Below are positions 1 through 8,308 of a DNA stretch of 64,000 nt, in pieces. Below the pieces are notes generated by a model. That model ran no database searches. It had not been told where the DNA came from and saw nothing but the letters and a program-made list of their open reading frames with translations. A program made the position numbers and the translations under genes. Source of the stretch: Prado023 sp963753075 (GTDB lineage: Bacteria; Actinomycetota; Actinomycetes; S36-B12; CAIYMF01); NCBI GenBank assembly GCA_963753075.1, contig CAVWAR010000002.1, positions 124,001 through 188,000 on the forward strand. Direction: 5' to 3'. The stretch's first letter is position 1, and each line of letters begins with the position of its first letter.

Positions 1-14
1 CGGGCCGGGCCGCG

Positions 15-1049
15 CTATCGCAGGGGCAGGTCCGCCAGCACCATGTTGTGATCAGAGACGCGATAGATCCTCCGGAACTTCCCGTTCCCCTTGAGGAAGA
101 CGGCCACCTCGTGGCGCTGGGCGGCCACCGTCGAGAACACGTAGTCGATCCGCGTCGGGTTCGTGCGGTAGTAGTGCGGCCGCGGCGGGAAGCCCTTGTA
201 CCTCTTGGTCTTGGGCGTGTAGTTGATCGTGCCGAAGTGCGGGTTGACGATCACCGGGGCGGTGTAGGCGTCGATGAGGCCTGAGCTGGCCAGCACGTGC
301 TGGGCCCCATATGGCTGACGGAGGGCATAGGAGTTCAGGTCGCCACCGATCACGATCTCCGCGCCCGACAGGCCGCTGGCTCGGATCAGCGCGTCGGCCC
401 ACGGCCGCAGCTTGCTGGCCACTGTCTGGCGCAGGCTCTCGGCGAACGCCGTCTTGTCGGTGGGCAGGTGCACCGAGATGTAGAGCGTTGCGCGCTGGCT
501 GCCGACTGGGGTGAGGAAGGCCCAGGAGGCGTTGCGGTCCTGGATGGAGCCGAATCCCAGCTGGCCGACGGTGGAGATGCCGGCCATGCCCGCAGGCCGG
601 ATGGGGCCGGGCAGCGCCGTCATGCGCATCCGGCCCGGGTTGTAGAAGATGTGGGCGCCCCGCGTGCATCCGGCGGTGCACGAGTCGTAGTCGGTCGACG
701 TGATCCGATACCCGACCCCGCCCATCACGCGGTTCAGGTCATCGATGTGCCGCTTGCCCCTCCACTTCTTGGTGCTCGCCTCCTGGACCATGAGCACGTC
801 GGGCCTGGTTGCCGCCAGGGTTCGCTTCAGTGCCACGCGGCGCTTCTTCCAGGAGCGCACCCCCTTGGCCTTGGTGGCCTTGAGGATGTTGAAGGTGGCG
901 ACCCGGACCGCATCGGCCGCGGGCCCCTCGGCCGGCACCACCGCCGGCACCGCTGACGGGACCACCGCCTGCGTGCTCGCCCCCGTGCCCGCGAGCAATG
1001 CCGTCGCCGTGGCACCAGCCACCGCGAGGGCGCGCCAACTCCGCTGCAT
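15..1049 (-). CDS. Secreted endonuclease/exonuclease/phosphatase (EEP) family hydrolase
   Basis: Predicted exported phosphodiesterase or nuclease of the DNase I-like EEP fold. The chosen ATG gives a Sec-type signal peptide (basic QRSWR, then an Ala/Gly/Leu-rich stretch ending near ASTQA); an in-frame start 11 codons earlier would place an acidic stretch in front of it. Family marks occur in order: VATFNIL, MVQEAS (metal-binding Glu), GGDLNSYALRQ (Asp/Asn pair) and C-terminal SDHNMVLADL (catalytic Asp-His). At 344 residues it is of normal length. The substrate cannot be told; relatives act on nucleic acids, sphingomyelin or inositol phosphates. It appears monocistronic and is divergent from prfC. 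Confidence 0.85.
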   Translation of the reverse strand: MQRSWRALAVAGATATALLAGTGASTQAVVPSAVPAVVPAEGPAADAVRVATFNILKATKAKGVRSWKKRRVALKRTLAATRPDVLMVQEASTKKWRGKRHIDDLNRVMGGVGYRITSTDYDSCTAGCTRGAHIFYNPGRMRMTALPGPIRPAGMAGISTVGQLGFGSIQDRNASWAFLTPVGSQRATLYISVHLPTDKTAFAESLRQTVASKLRPWADALIRASGLSGAEIVIGGDLNSYALRQPYGAQHVLASSGLIDAYTAPVIVNPHFGTINYTPKTKRYKGFPPRPHYYRTNPTRIDYVFSTVAAQRHEVAVFLKGNGKFRRIYRVSDHNMVLADLPLR

Positions 1050-1230
1050 GTCCTCGACCCCTTCCACATGTGCGGCCACCACCGGCAGTGGGGCTGATCA
1101 GGTCGTCGGCACACCCTCCCGGAACTCTTGACGTCGAGGTCGGACGTTCACCCTAAGAGCGGACACTCGTTGGACTAAGGCGAGTCTTGCTCCCTTGATC
1201 GCGCCGGCCGGACCCGCGCGCGACCGGCGG

Positions 1231-1236
1231 TAGAAT
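1231..1236 (+). promoter_or_regulatory. Probable -10 box (TAGAAT) for prfC
   Basis: TAGAAT fits the actinobacterial TANNNT -10 element and would start transcription near 1243. This argues against the in-frame GTG at 1239 as the prfC start. No clear -35 is visible. Confidence 0.45.
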
Positions 1237-1334
1237 CGGTGACCTATGCGCCTGCAGCAGAGCAACTCCGCTGGCGATGCCTGCCCCGGCGCCCACCCGT
1301 GGCCATGCGTCCGCCCGGGCCGAGGGCTGCCCCG

Positions 1335-2963
1335 ATGACCGAGCCCGCATCCTCAGCCATCGAACCGGCGCCCGTGCTGCCAGCCTCCGAGGAGGCGGCC
1401 CGGCGCCGCACTTTCGCCGTCATCAGCCACCCCGACGCCGGCAAGTCGACGCTGACTGAGGCCCTGTCGCTGCACGCTCATGCGATTGGGCAGGCCGGCG
1501 CTGTGCACGGCAAGGCCGGGCGCCGCTCCACCGTCTCGGACTGGATGGACATGGAGCAGGCCCGGGGCATCTCCATCAGCTCCTCAGCCCTGCAGTTCAC
1601 CTACCGCGACGTCGTGTTCAACCTCGTCGACACCCCGGGCCACTCGGACTTCTCCGAGGACACCTACCGGGTGCTGACCGCCGTCGACAGCGCCGTGATG
1701 CTGCTGGATGCGGCCAAGGGTCTCGAGCCGCAGACCATGAAGCTGTTCGAGGTGTGCCGCAGCCGCGGGGTCCCGATCGTCACCGTCGTGAACAAGTGGG
1801 ACCGCCCTGGCATGGACCCGCTGGCGCTCATGGACGAGATCTACGAACGCACCGGACTGCTGCCCACACCGCTGACGTGGCCGGTCGGGATCGCCGGGGA
1901 CTTCCGCGGGGTGCTCGACCGCAGCACCGGGGGCTTCATCAAGTTCACGCGGACCGCGGGTGGCGCCTCGATCGCCCCCCAGGAGTTCCTGGACCCCGAC
2001 TCGGCATTGGCAGCCGAGGGCGATCCATGGGTCGAGGCGGTCGGGGAGCACGAGCTGCTGGCCGCCGACGGGTACGACCACGACCAGGACGCCTACCTCG
2101 CCGAGGAGACCACGCCGGTGCTGTTCGCCGCAGCGGTGCTGAACTTCGGCGTCGGCCAGCTGCTCGACGCGCTGGTCGACCTGGCTCCTCCGGCCGGGCC
2201 GCGCCCCGATGCCGTGGGCGATCCCCGGCCGGTCGACGCGCCGTTCAGCGCCCAGGTGTTCAAGGTCCAGGCCGGCATGGATTCCGCCCACCGCGACCGG
2301 CTCGCATTCGCCCGGGTCAACTCCGGGGTGTTCCGCCGGGGCGACGTGCTCACCCACGAGCCGACCGGTAAGTCCTTCGCCACCAAGTACGTCCACGCCG
2401 TGTTCGGCCGCAACCGCGAGACGTTGGAGGTCGCCTACCCCGGCGACGTGATCGGCCTGGTGAACGCCGGTTCCCTGCGCGCCGGCGACACCCTGTACGC
2501 CCAGGGCCCCGTGCGGTTCCCACCGATCCCGAGCTTCGCCCCGGAGCACTTCCGGGTTGCCCGTGCCAAGGACCCGTCGCGCTACAAGCAGTTCCAGCGC
2601 GGCATCGACCAGCTCGACCAGGAGGGTGTGGTCCAGGTCCTGCGCTCGGATCTGCGCGGCAACCAGGCGCCCGTGCTGGCCGCCGTGGGACCCATGCAGT
2701 TCGAGGTGGCGGCCCATCGGCTCGAGAACGAGCTGCGCGCACCCATCATCCTCGAGTCACTTCCGTACACGATCGCCCGGCGCACCCGCCGGGAGGACAT
2801 CACCGCGATCGAGGCCCGGCGGGGCACTGAGGTGCTCGAGCGCGGTGACGGCACCCTGCTCGCGCTGTTCACCGACCGCTGGCAGGTCCAGTGGGTGCAG
2901 CGCGACCACCCCGAGGTCGTCCTGGATCCGCTCGTCGCAGAGGTCGACACCTCAGCACGGTAG
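1335..2963 (+). CDS. prfC: Peptide chain release factor 3
   Basis: Translational GTPase that removes RF1/RF2 from the ribosome after termination. GTPase motifs are clear: P-loop SHPDAGKST, switch region MDMEQARGISISSS, DTPGHSDFSEDT and NKWDRPG. The central insertion and the C-terminal domain (VGPMQFEVAAHRL, LFTDRWQVQWV) match RF3 rather than EF-G. From this ATG the protein has 542 residues, close to the family norm; a purine-rich CGAGGG lies 8 nt upstream. A longer frame back to 1239 adds 32 low-complexity residues and would begin almost on the -10 box, so it was not used. Single gene, divergent from the EEP hydrolase. Confidence 0.95.
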   Translation: MTEPASSAIEPAPVLPASEEAARRRTFAVISHPDAGKSTLTEALSLHAHAIGQAGAVHGKAGRRSTVSDWMDMEQARGISISSSALQFTYRDVVFNLVDTPGHSDFSEDTYRVLTAVDSAVMLLDAAKGLEPQTMKLFEVCRSRGVPIVTVVNKWDRPGMDPLALMDEIYERTGLLPTPLTWPVGIAGDFRGVLDRSTGGFIKFTRTAGGASIAPQEFLDPDSALAAEGDPWVEAVGEHELLAADGYDHDQDAYLAEETTPVLFAAAVLNFGVGQLLDALVDLAPPAGPRPDAVGDPRPVDAPFSAQVFKVQAGMDSAHRDRLAFARVNSGVFRRGDVLTHEPTGKSFATKYVHAVFGRNRETLEVAYPGDVIGLVNAGSLRAGDTLYAQGPVRFPPIPSFAPEHFRVARAKDPSRYKQFQRGIDQLDQEGVVQVLRSDLRGNQAPVLAAVGPMQFEVAAHRLENELRAPIILESLPYTIARRTRREDITAIEARRGTEVLERGDGTLLALFTDRWQVQWVQRDHPEVVLDPLVAEVDTSAR

Positions 2964-3013
2964 TCGGCTCGGGCCGCCGCGGGCATGCGGCCGTCGGCGA
3001 CGCCGGTGTCCGC

Positions 3014-3574
3014 TCAGAACTCCACGACGGGCGGGGCCTGGTGCGTGTCGGGAGCCTCGTAGAACTCGCGCTTGTGGACCATGGCCATCCCGGTCAGCCA
3101 CAAGTACGGGATGGTCACGACTGTCGAGTTCAACTGGCTGACGGCATCGTTGTAGTACTGCCGCGCGAACGCCAACTGGCCTTCGGTGTCGCCCAGCTGG
3201 CGCTGCAGGTCGACGAAGTTCGCCGAGGCCTTCAGATCCGGGTACGCCTCTGCGACCGCGAGCACATTGACCAGCGCAGCGTCCATGGCTCCCTCCGCCG
3301 CAGCACGATCGGCCACCGAAGCTCCACGGGAGGCAGCACTCACGGCGGCACGCGCCTGGGTCACCTCGTCGAGCACCGCCTGCTCGTGGGAGGCGTAGCC
3401 CTTGACCGTCGCCACCACGTTGGGGATCAGGTCCGCACGCCGGGTCAACTGGACGTCGATCCCGCCGAGGGCCTCCTGGGCTCGGACGTCCAACCGTCGC
3501 AGTTTGTTGAACCCCATCACCACGAGCACGCCGATGATCACGAGGACCCCCAGCAGAACGATCACGACTGTCAT
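3014..3574 (-). CDS. lemA: LemA family membrane-anchored protein
   Basis: 186 residues: one N-terminal membrane helix (MTVVIVLLGVLVIIGVLVV), then a long helical domain carrying the LemA signature RRADLIPNVVATVKGYASHE. The C-terminal tail TIPYLWLTG is also typical of the family. The function of LemA proteins is not settled; they sit in the cell envelope and often pair with DUF2207 or TPM proteins. Here the gene lies 25 nt downstream of the DUF2207 gene on the same strand, so the two are almost certainly co-transcribed and probably work together at the membrane. Confidence 0.9.
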   Translation of the reverse strand: MTVVIVLLGVLVIIGVLVVMGFNKLRRLDVRAQEALGGIDVQLTRRADLIPNVVATVKGYASHEQAVLDEVTQARAAVSAASRGASVADRAAAEGAMDAALVNVLAVAEAYPDLKASANFVDLQRQLGDTEGQLAFARQYYNDAVSQLNSTVVTIPYLWLTGMAMVHKREFYEAPDTHQAPPVVEF

Positions 3575-3599
3575 CCGTGCGCCACCTTCCGTGGGTCAT

Positions 3600-5402
3600 T
3601 CACCAGGATCCACCGCCCCCGCCGCCGCCACCTCCGCCGCCCCCGCCCCCACCGCTGGACGAGGAGGACTGGGAGGCGCTGTACGCCGAGATCGACGAGG
3701 ACAACGTCGAGGAGAACGTATCGAGAGCGCCGCCCGAGTAGAACCCCGCCGCGCTCGCACCGTAGTAGTAGGGGTACCAGGAGGGCACCGGCGGCTCGGT
3801 CCCGACTGCGGCTCGGTACTTCTCGGCCCAGCGATCCGCAACCCCGAACGCCACGGCGAAGGGGACATAGGCGATGAAGAGATCAGTCCGGGCGGCGAAG
3901 TCGAACCGGTCCTCAGCCGACGGCGTCGACAGCAACCGCTCGAAGCCGCCCGCGCGCGACCACACCAAGCGGCCGGCCGCCGTCCGGCGCCGGCCCACGC
4001 CGATCGCCAGCAGGCCGACCCCGCCGATGGCGAACGCCGCGAACGGCAACCCCCACACCGTTGGCCAGCGCAACCCGATGAAGCCCAGAACCGCCAGGAT
4101 CGCGCAGAGCACCCAGGCGACCCGGCCCCAGATCTCCCGAGGCGCGGTCTGCATCAGGCCCTCGTCGAGGGCCCACTGCCGCACAGCTGGGGAGATCTCG
4201 TCCCGCGCGGAGTCCAGCCGCTCCCCAACGGTGATCGAGTCGGGCTGCACCCACAGCGTGGCTCCGTAGTGCAGCCCGAGACTGTCGGCGACCGCCCGGG
4301 CCACCGGATCCTGGCCGTGCCAGGCCTTGGGGGGCACCGCGCCCGTGACGCCCCAGGTGTCGGCATCGGTGGCGTCGAGGCGGACCAGGCCACGCTCGGC
4401 CATGTGCAGGAGGGTGGCCACGAGCGGATTCGGTCCGGTGCCCTCGGTGTCCATGTAGACCACCTGCACCGGGCCCAGACCATCCGGCGGGGCGTACTGG
4501 ACCGGGAAGCCCGGCGGGTCCTCGCGCGAAACCCGCGCCCAGGCGACCCCAGCGACCAGGGCGGCGCCAGCCACCACGAGGACGAAGGCCAGGAACGGGA
4601 CCGACCGGCCGAGGATGGGGTCCCAGGTGATCGACCACGGCAGGGTCGCGCGCGGAGGTGGCGCGCTGGCCATCGAGGCCCGGACCACCATGCCGCTGCG
4701 CGGCGGGAGGTCGGTGGCCGAGACGATCACCTCCCGGGTGCCGGAACCCGTGATGGTGCACGGCTGGGCTCCCCCAGACCGCGCGGCGGAGCACTGGACC
4801 TGGCCGGCCATCTCAGGCAGCGTGATCGTGATCTGCGCGTCCTCGATGCGCATCTCCCAGCCCTGGGCGACCACCGCCCAGAGGAACGTCGAACCGACTG
4901 GGCCGTCCGGGGTGCCCTCCGTCGAGGCGAACTCCGCCGCCGCGCCGGCCGTTCCCGGGGAGATCACGCCCGGGATCGTGTAGCTGATCCGGTAGCGATG
5001 CTCGCCGGCGGCCAGGTACCGGTCCGGGTCACCGATCTTGGCCACCAGGAATCGGTCGCCGGACTCCCAGAACAGCTCGTAGGGAACCTCCTGGCCGTCC
5101 ATCGTGATGCCGGTGACGTCGGGCAGGTACCGCACGCCGGGATCGGCGGCATCGGCCACATCCCAGTACCGGAAGATGCCGTGCCGGCTGGAGGGGAAGA
5201 CCGCGGTGATGTCCTCGACGGCATCGAGCTCGCCGGCCTCGTCCACGTCGAACGTGGCTCGGTACTCGGAGATCACGACCGGGTCGTTGGCCGGGCCGCC
5301 CTCATCGGTGAACAGCGACCCAAGCAGAGGCCACAGCAGCCCGACCGCCACCACCAGCGCCAGCATTCCCCTGCTCAGGGCGACGCCCACCCAACTGCTC
5401 AT
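3600..5402 (-). CDS. DUF2207 domain membrane protein with C-terminal polyglycine tail
   Basis: 600 residues. An N-terminal signal-anchor (ALSRGMLALVVAVGLLWPLL) is followed by a large extracytoplasmic beta-rich region that fits DUF2207 (ISEYRATFDVDEAGELDAVE), a membrane helix around FLAFVLVVAGAALVAGVAW, a cytoplasmic domain, and a second helix pair near AWVLCAILAVLGFIGLRW. It ends in a Ser-rich stretch and about 15 consecutive Gly residues before a final SW, a known trait of this family. First gene of a two-gene unit with lemA. A TACCGT box six nucleotides before the ATG suggests a leaderless transcript. Function unknown. Confidence 0.88.
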   Translation of the reverse strand: MSSWVGVALSRGMLALVVAVGLLWPLLGSLFTDEGGPANDPVVISEYRATFDVDEAGELDAVEDITAVFPSSRHGIFRYWDVADAADPGVRYLPDVTGITMDGQEVPYELFWESGDRFLVAKIGDPDRYLAAGEHRYRISYTIPGVISPGTAGAAAEFASTEGTPDGPVGSTFLWAVVAQGWEMRIEDAQITITLPEMAGQVQCSAARSGGAQPCTITGSGTREVIVSATDLPPRSGMVVRASMASAPPPRATLPWSITWDPILGRSVPFLAFVLVVAGAALVAGVAWARVSREDPPGFPVQYAPPDGLGPVQVVYMDTEGTGPNPLVATLLHMAERGLVRLDATDADTWGVTGAVPPKAWHGQDPVARAVADSLGLHYGATLWVQPDSITVGERLDSARDEISPAVRQWALDEGLMQTAPREIWGRVAWVLCAILAVLGFIGLRWPTVWGLPFAAFAIGGVGLLAIGVGRRRTAAGRLVWSRAGGFERLLSTPSAEDRFDFAARTDLFIAYVPFAVAFGVADRWAEKYRAAVGTEPPVPSWYPYYYGASAAGFYSGGALDTFSSTLSSSISAYSASQSSSSSGGGGGGGGGGGGGGGSW

Positions 5403-5408
5403 CCCCCC

Positions 5409-5414
5409 ACGGTA
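5409..5414 (-). promoter_or_regulatory. Leaderless -10 box (TACCGT) for the DUF2207-lemA unit
   Basis: TACCGT lies exactly 6 nt before the ATG at 5402, matching the TANNNT-N6/7-start pattern seen at many genes in this window. The GGGGGG between box and ATG could instead act as a ribosome binding site. Confidence 0.5.
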
Positions 5415-5425
5415 GCGCCCGGGGG

Positions 5426-5665
5426 TCAGCGCGGGTCCGGTGTCCCGTCTCGCAGGTCGTCGGTCTGGCCCAGTGTCAGCTCGACCGAGTCCGTGTCGTC
5501 GGCGGCCCCGTTGACCTCGCTGTCCACAGCCAGGGCGCTCGTGTCGATGAGCGTTCCATCAGCGTCTCGAAGCGGCGACTCGTACTCCTCGTCCAGAGCG
5601 GCGTCCAGCCTGCGCACTGCGTCGAGGGCCTGATCCTCGTCCATCGCGTTCTGGTCGTTGTCCAT
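5426..5665 (-). CDS. Small acidic protein of unknown function
   Basis: 79 residues, strongly acidic (MDNDQNAMDEDQALDAVRRL at the start, many Asp/Glu throughout) and without membrane or signal segments. The start is the ATG preceded by TAGGGT and 7 nt, which fits a leaderless transcript; the reading frame is open much further upstream, but that part is compositionally unlike a protein. I do not recognise a family. It lies 23 nt upstream of the DUF2207 gene but each has its own -10 box, so it may be a separate unit. The codon pattern supports it being real. Confidence 0.6.
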   Translation of the reverse strand: MDNDQNAMDEDQALDAVRRLDAALDEEYESPLRDADGTLIDTSALAVDSEVNGAADDTDSVELTLGQTDDLRDGTPDPR

Positions 5666-5672
5666 GAAGATC

Positions 5673-5678
5673 ACCCTA
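5673..5678 (-). promoter_or_regulatory. Leaderless -10 box (TAGGGT) for the small acidic protein
   Basis: TAGGGT followed by 7 nt and then the ATG at 5665. Same geometry as the other leaderless promoters here. Confidence 0.5.
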
Positions 5679-5846
5679 GCTCCGGGGCGCCGAAAAAGCC
5701 GGACTGCAGGAGCACTCGACAGGTCACCGTGCCACGGGCGGGTGGGCGGGACATTGCGCGGGGTGTGACTCGCGCGGGACGATGACCGCGCGGACGCTGC
5801 TGCCCCTGGCCGCCTCGCGCGATGCTCGATGAACGGAGGAGCCGAG

Positions 5847-6935
5847 ATGACCAAGCGGATCGTCGTCTGTTGCGACGGGACCTGGAACACCCCGGACCAG
5901 ACTGCGGACGGACGCGCCACCCCGACCAACGTCACCAAGGTTGCCGCGGCCGTGGCCGAGTCCGATTCCACCGGGATGGACCAGCTCGTCTACTACCAAC
6001 CGGGAGTGGGCACGACCCCATGGGAGCGGATCCGCGGTGGCGCCTTCGGCTTCGGACTGTCCCGCAGTGTCCAGCAGGTGTACCGGTTCATCGTCAACAA
6101 CTACGAACCCGGCGACGAGCTGTTCCTCTTCGGCTTCAGTCGCGGGGCCTACATGGCCCGCAGCACCGGTGGGCTGATCCGCAACGCCAGCATCCTGCGC
6201 CGCGAGAACGTGGACCAGGTGGGGGCGGCCTACGACCTGTACCGAAGCAGGACGATCCACCCCCGGGATGTGGAGTCGGCGCTGTTCCGACGATCCTTCT
6301 CCCATCCGGAGCCGCGAATTCGCTTCATCGGCGTGTGGGACACGGTCGGCGCGCTCGGGATCCCGTGGAGTGGCATCCCGGCGATCGACCGGCTCAACCG
6401 CCCCTGGCAGTTCCACGACACGAGGCTAAGCTCGAGGATCGACTCCGCATTCCATGCCCTGGCCGTGGATGAGGCGCGCAAGCCCTTCGAGCCCGCGCTC
6501 TGGCAGCAGAGCCCCACGGCGGGCGACCAGCGGTTGGAGCAGGTGTGGTTCCGCGGCGTGCACTGCGACGTCGGCGGGGGCTACGCGGAGACCGGACTGT
6601 CCGACATCGCCCTGGGGTGGCTCGCACGACGGGCCCGTGAGAACGGCCTGGCATTCACGGACGGTGCGTTCACCGAGGCGGGGAGCGCGAACGAGGGAGC
6701 CCCCGCCGCGCTGAGCACCTTCCAGCCGGATCCCTTCGGAACGCTGCACGACTCCCGGACGGGCTTGTACCGGTTCCTGCCTCCGGCGCCGCGCGTCATC
6801 GGCGCCGAGCCGCGAGGCCGGGAGTTCGTCGCCTCGTCGGCGATCGAGAGGACGGCCGGTGACCCAGCCAGCATGCCCGCGAACCTGCGGGACGCGGTCG
6901 ACGGTGGCATCGAGGTGATGGACGTTCAGCCGTAG
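5847..6935 (+). CDS. DUF2235 domain-containing alpha/beta hydrolase
   Basis: 362 residues of the DUF2235 (T6SS phospholipase Tle1-like) hydrolase family. The N-terminus KRIVVCCDGTWNTPDQ, the nucleophile elbow GFSRGAYMAR (GxSxG), the Asp-bearing IGVWDTVGALG and the late GVHCDVGGGY are the family's diagnostic blocks. The ATG at 5847 has a GGAGG 7 nt upstream; the ATG at 5829 has none. No signal peptide or membrane helix, so it probably acts in the cytoplasm. It is not next to secretion genes and has no immunity-like partner, so an effector role is unlikely. The substrate, perhaps a lipid ester, is unknown. Confidence 0.88.
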   Translation: MTKRIVVCCDGTWNTPDQTADGRATPTNVTKVAAAVAESDSTGMDQLVYYQPGVGTTPWERIRGGAFGFGLSRSVQQVYRFIVNNYEPGDELFLFGFSRGAYMARSTGGLIRNASILRRENVDQVGAAYDLYRSRTIHPRDVESALFRRSFSHPEPRIRFIGVWDTVGALGIPWSGIPAIDRLNRPWQFHDTRLSSRIDSAFHALAVDEARKPFEPALWQQSPTAGDQRLEQVWFRGVHCDVGGGYAETGLSDIALGWLARRARENGLAFTDGAFTEAGSANEGAPAALSTFQPDPFGTLHDSRTGLYRFLPPAPRVIGAEPRGREFVASSAIERTAGDPASMPANLRDAVDGGIEVMDVQP

Positions 6936-6977
6936 GGAAGCGGCCCGGTCCAACCCCCGCGTCGGCCCGGAGATGGG

Positions 6978-8192
6978 TCAGGCTGGAGTGCCCGAGGCCA
7001 GTTCGTCGAGGTGGTGGCGCGCCTGCAGGGCGACGGCTGCCCCCTCGCCCACCGCTGACGCGAGCTGCTTGGTCGATCCTGCGCGCACGTCGCCGGCCGC
7101 GAAGATGCCGTGGACCGACGTGCCGTGCATCCGGTCGGTCACGATGAAGTCCCGGTCGTCGAGCTCCACCAGGCCGTCCAGCCACGCGGTGTTCGGGTCA
7201 AGACCGACGAAGACGAAAGCCGCGGCGGCGGGGTGCACCTGCTCGCTTCCGTCCATTCCGACGAGCGTGACCGACTCCAGCTTCCCGCCCTCGGTCGCCG
7301 TGAACCTGGAGACGCCGGTCTCGGTCAGCACCGTCATCCGGGGGTGGTTCGCAACCTTGTCCTGCAGCAGCCTGGACGCCAGCGGCGTCGCGCTTCGCTC
7401 GATGATGGTCACGTGCCCGGCGAACTGGGTGAGGAACAGCCCCTCCTCGAAGCCGGAGTTGCCACCGCCGATGACGACAACCTCCTCCGCATCACGGTAG
7501 AAGGGCCCGTCGCAGGTTGCGCAGAAGTGCACGCCCGCGCCGATCAGGTCGTCCTCGCCCTCGGCACCGGTCCGGCGGTACGTCGATCCCGTGGCGATCA
7601 CCACCGCACCGGCGACCAGCTCCTGCCCAGTGGAGGTCCGGACGGTCGTGCGACCGTCGGACGGATCGAGGCCAACCACGCTGACCGCGGACAGCAGCTC
7701 GACCCCGTAGCGCTGCGCCTGGGCCACGAAGCGCGACGCGAGCTCGGCGCCCGCGATGCCCTCCGGGAACCCCGGGTAGTTGTCGAGACGTTCGGTGACC
7801 CCGGCCTGGCCGCCGAGGGCGGAGCGGTCCAGGACGATCGTGCGCAGGTTCTCCCGGGCGGCGTAGATGGCCGTCGTGAGGCCGGCCGGCCCCCCGCCCA
7901 CGATGACCACGTCATAGGAGCTGGCCGCCGCCTCCCTGGACAGTCCCAGCTTCTCGGCGAGCTCCTCGTTCGAGGGCTCGGCGAGATGGCTGCCGTCGGC
8001 GAACACGATCGTCGGGATGATCATCTTCCCGTCGTTGTACCGCTCGACCGTGGCCTGCTCGTCCGGGTGGGCCTCGAGGTCGATGTACGTGTAGGCGATC
8101 CGCTGCTCGGCGAGGAAGGACTTGCTCCGTCGGCAGTCGGGGCACCAGGCGGCGCCGTAGAGCAGGGGCTGGTCGGTCGGGGGTGAGTTCAC
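6978..8192 (-). CDS. Glutaredoxin-thioredoxin reductase fusion (FAD-dependent disulfide reductase)
   Basis: 404 residues. Residues 8-80 form a glutaredoxin-like domain with a CPDC redox motif at Cys17/Cys20, the TIVFADG cis-Pro segment and a GSHLAEPSNEEL tail. Residues from about 92 are a complete low-molecular-weight thioredoxin reductase: VVIVGGGPAGLTTAIYAA (FAD), CATCDG at Cys224/Cys227, VVIGGGNSGFEEGLFL (NADPH) and GIFAAGDVRAGSTKQ. The GTG start (VNSPPTD) is the only one that leaves a clean domain; the frame upstream is compositionally wrong. Presumably the reductase passes NADPH electrons to its own glutaredoxin module. A lipase-like gene follows upstream on the same strand after 116 nt. 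Confidence 0.9.
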   Translation of the reverse strand: MNSPPTDQPLLYGAAWCPDCRRSKSFLAEQRIAYTYIDLEAHPDEQATVERYNDGKMIIPTIVFADGSHLAEPSNEELAEKLGLSREAAASSYDVVIVGGGPAGLTTAIYAARENLRTIVLDRSALGGQAGVTERLDNYPGFPEGIAGAELASRFVAQAQRYGVELLSAVSVVGLDPSDGRTTVRTSTGQELVAGAVVIATGSTYRRTGAEGEDDLIGAGVHFCATCDGPFYRDAEEVVVIGGGNSGFEEGLFLTQFAGHVTIIERSATPLASRLLQDKVANHPRMTVLTETGVSRFTATEGGKLESVTLVGMDGSEQVHPAAAAFVFVGLDPNTAWLDGLVELDDRDFIVTDRMHGTSVHGIFAAGDVRAGSTKQLASAVGEGAAVALQARHHLDELASGTPA

Positions 8193-8308
8193 ACGACGAG
8201 TGTGGCCGACCGGCGATCGACGCGCAGCGCGAGTCGGCTCCGGGAGGCGGAGGGGAACGGACTGCGGTGCCTGTGCGCGGTGCTGGGCGGCTGCCCCGGT
8301 GTGACCCG

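Noticed and set aside
3600..3650. Polyglycine run at the end of the DUF2207 protein as an assembly error
   Set aside because: Gly-rich C-termini ending in SW are common in this family, and the reading frame stays intact.
5847..6935. DUF2235 protein as a T6SS effector
   Set aside because: No secretion genes, VgrG/PAAR parts or immunity-like partner nearby; many free-standing actinobacterial copies exist.
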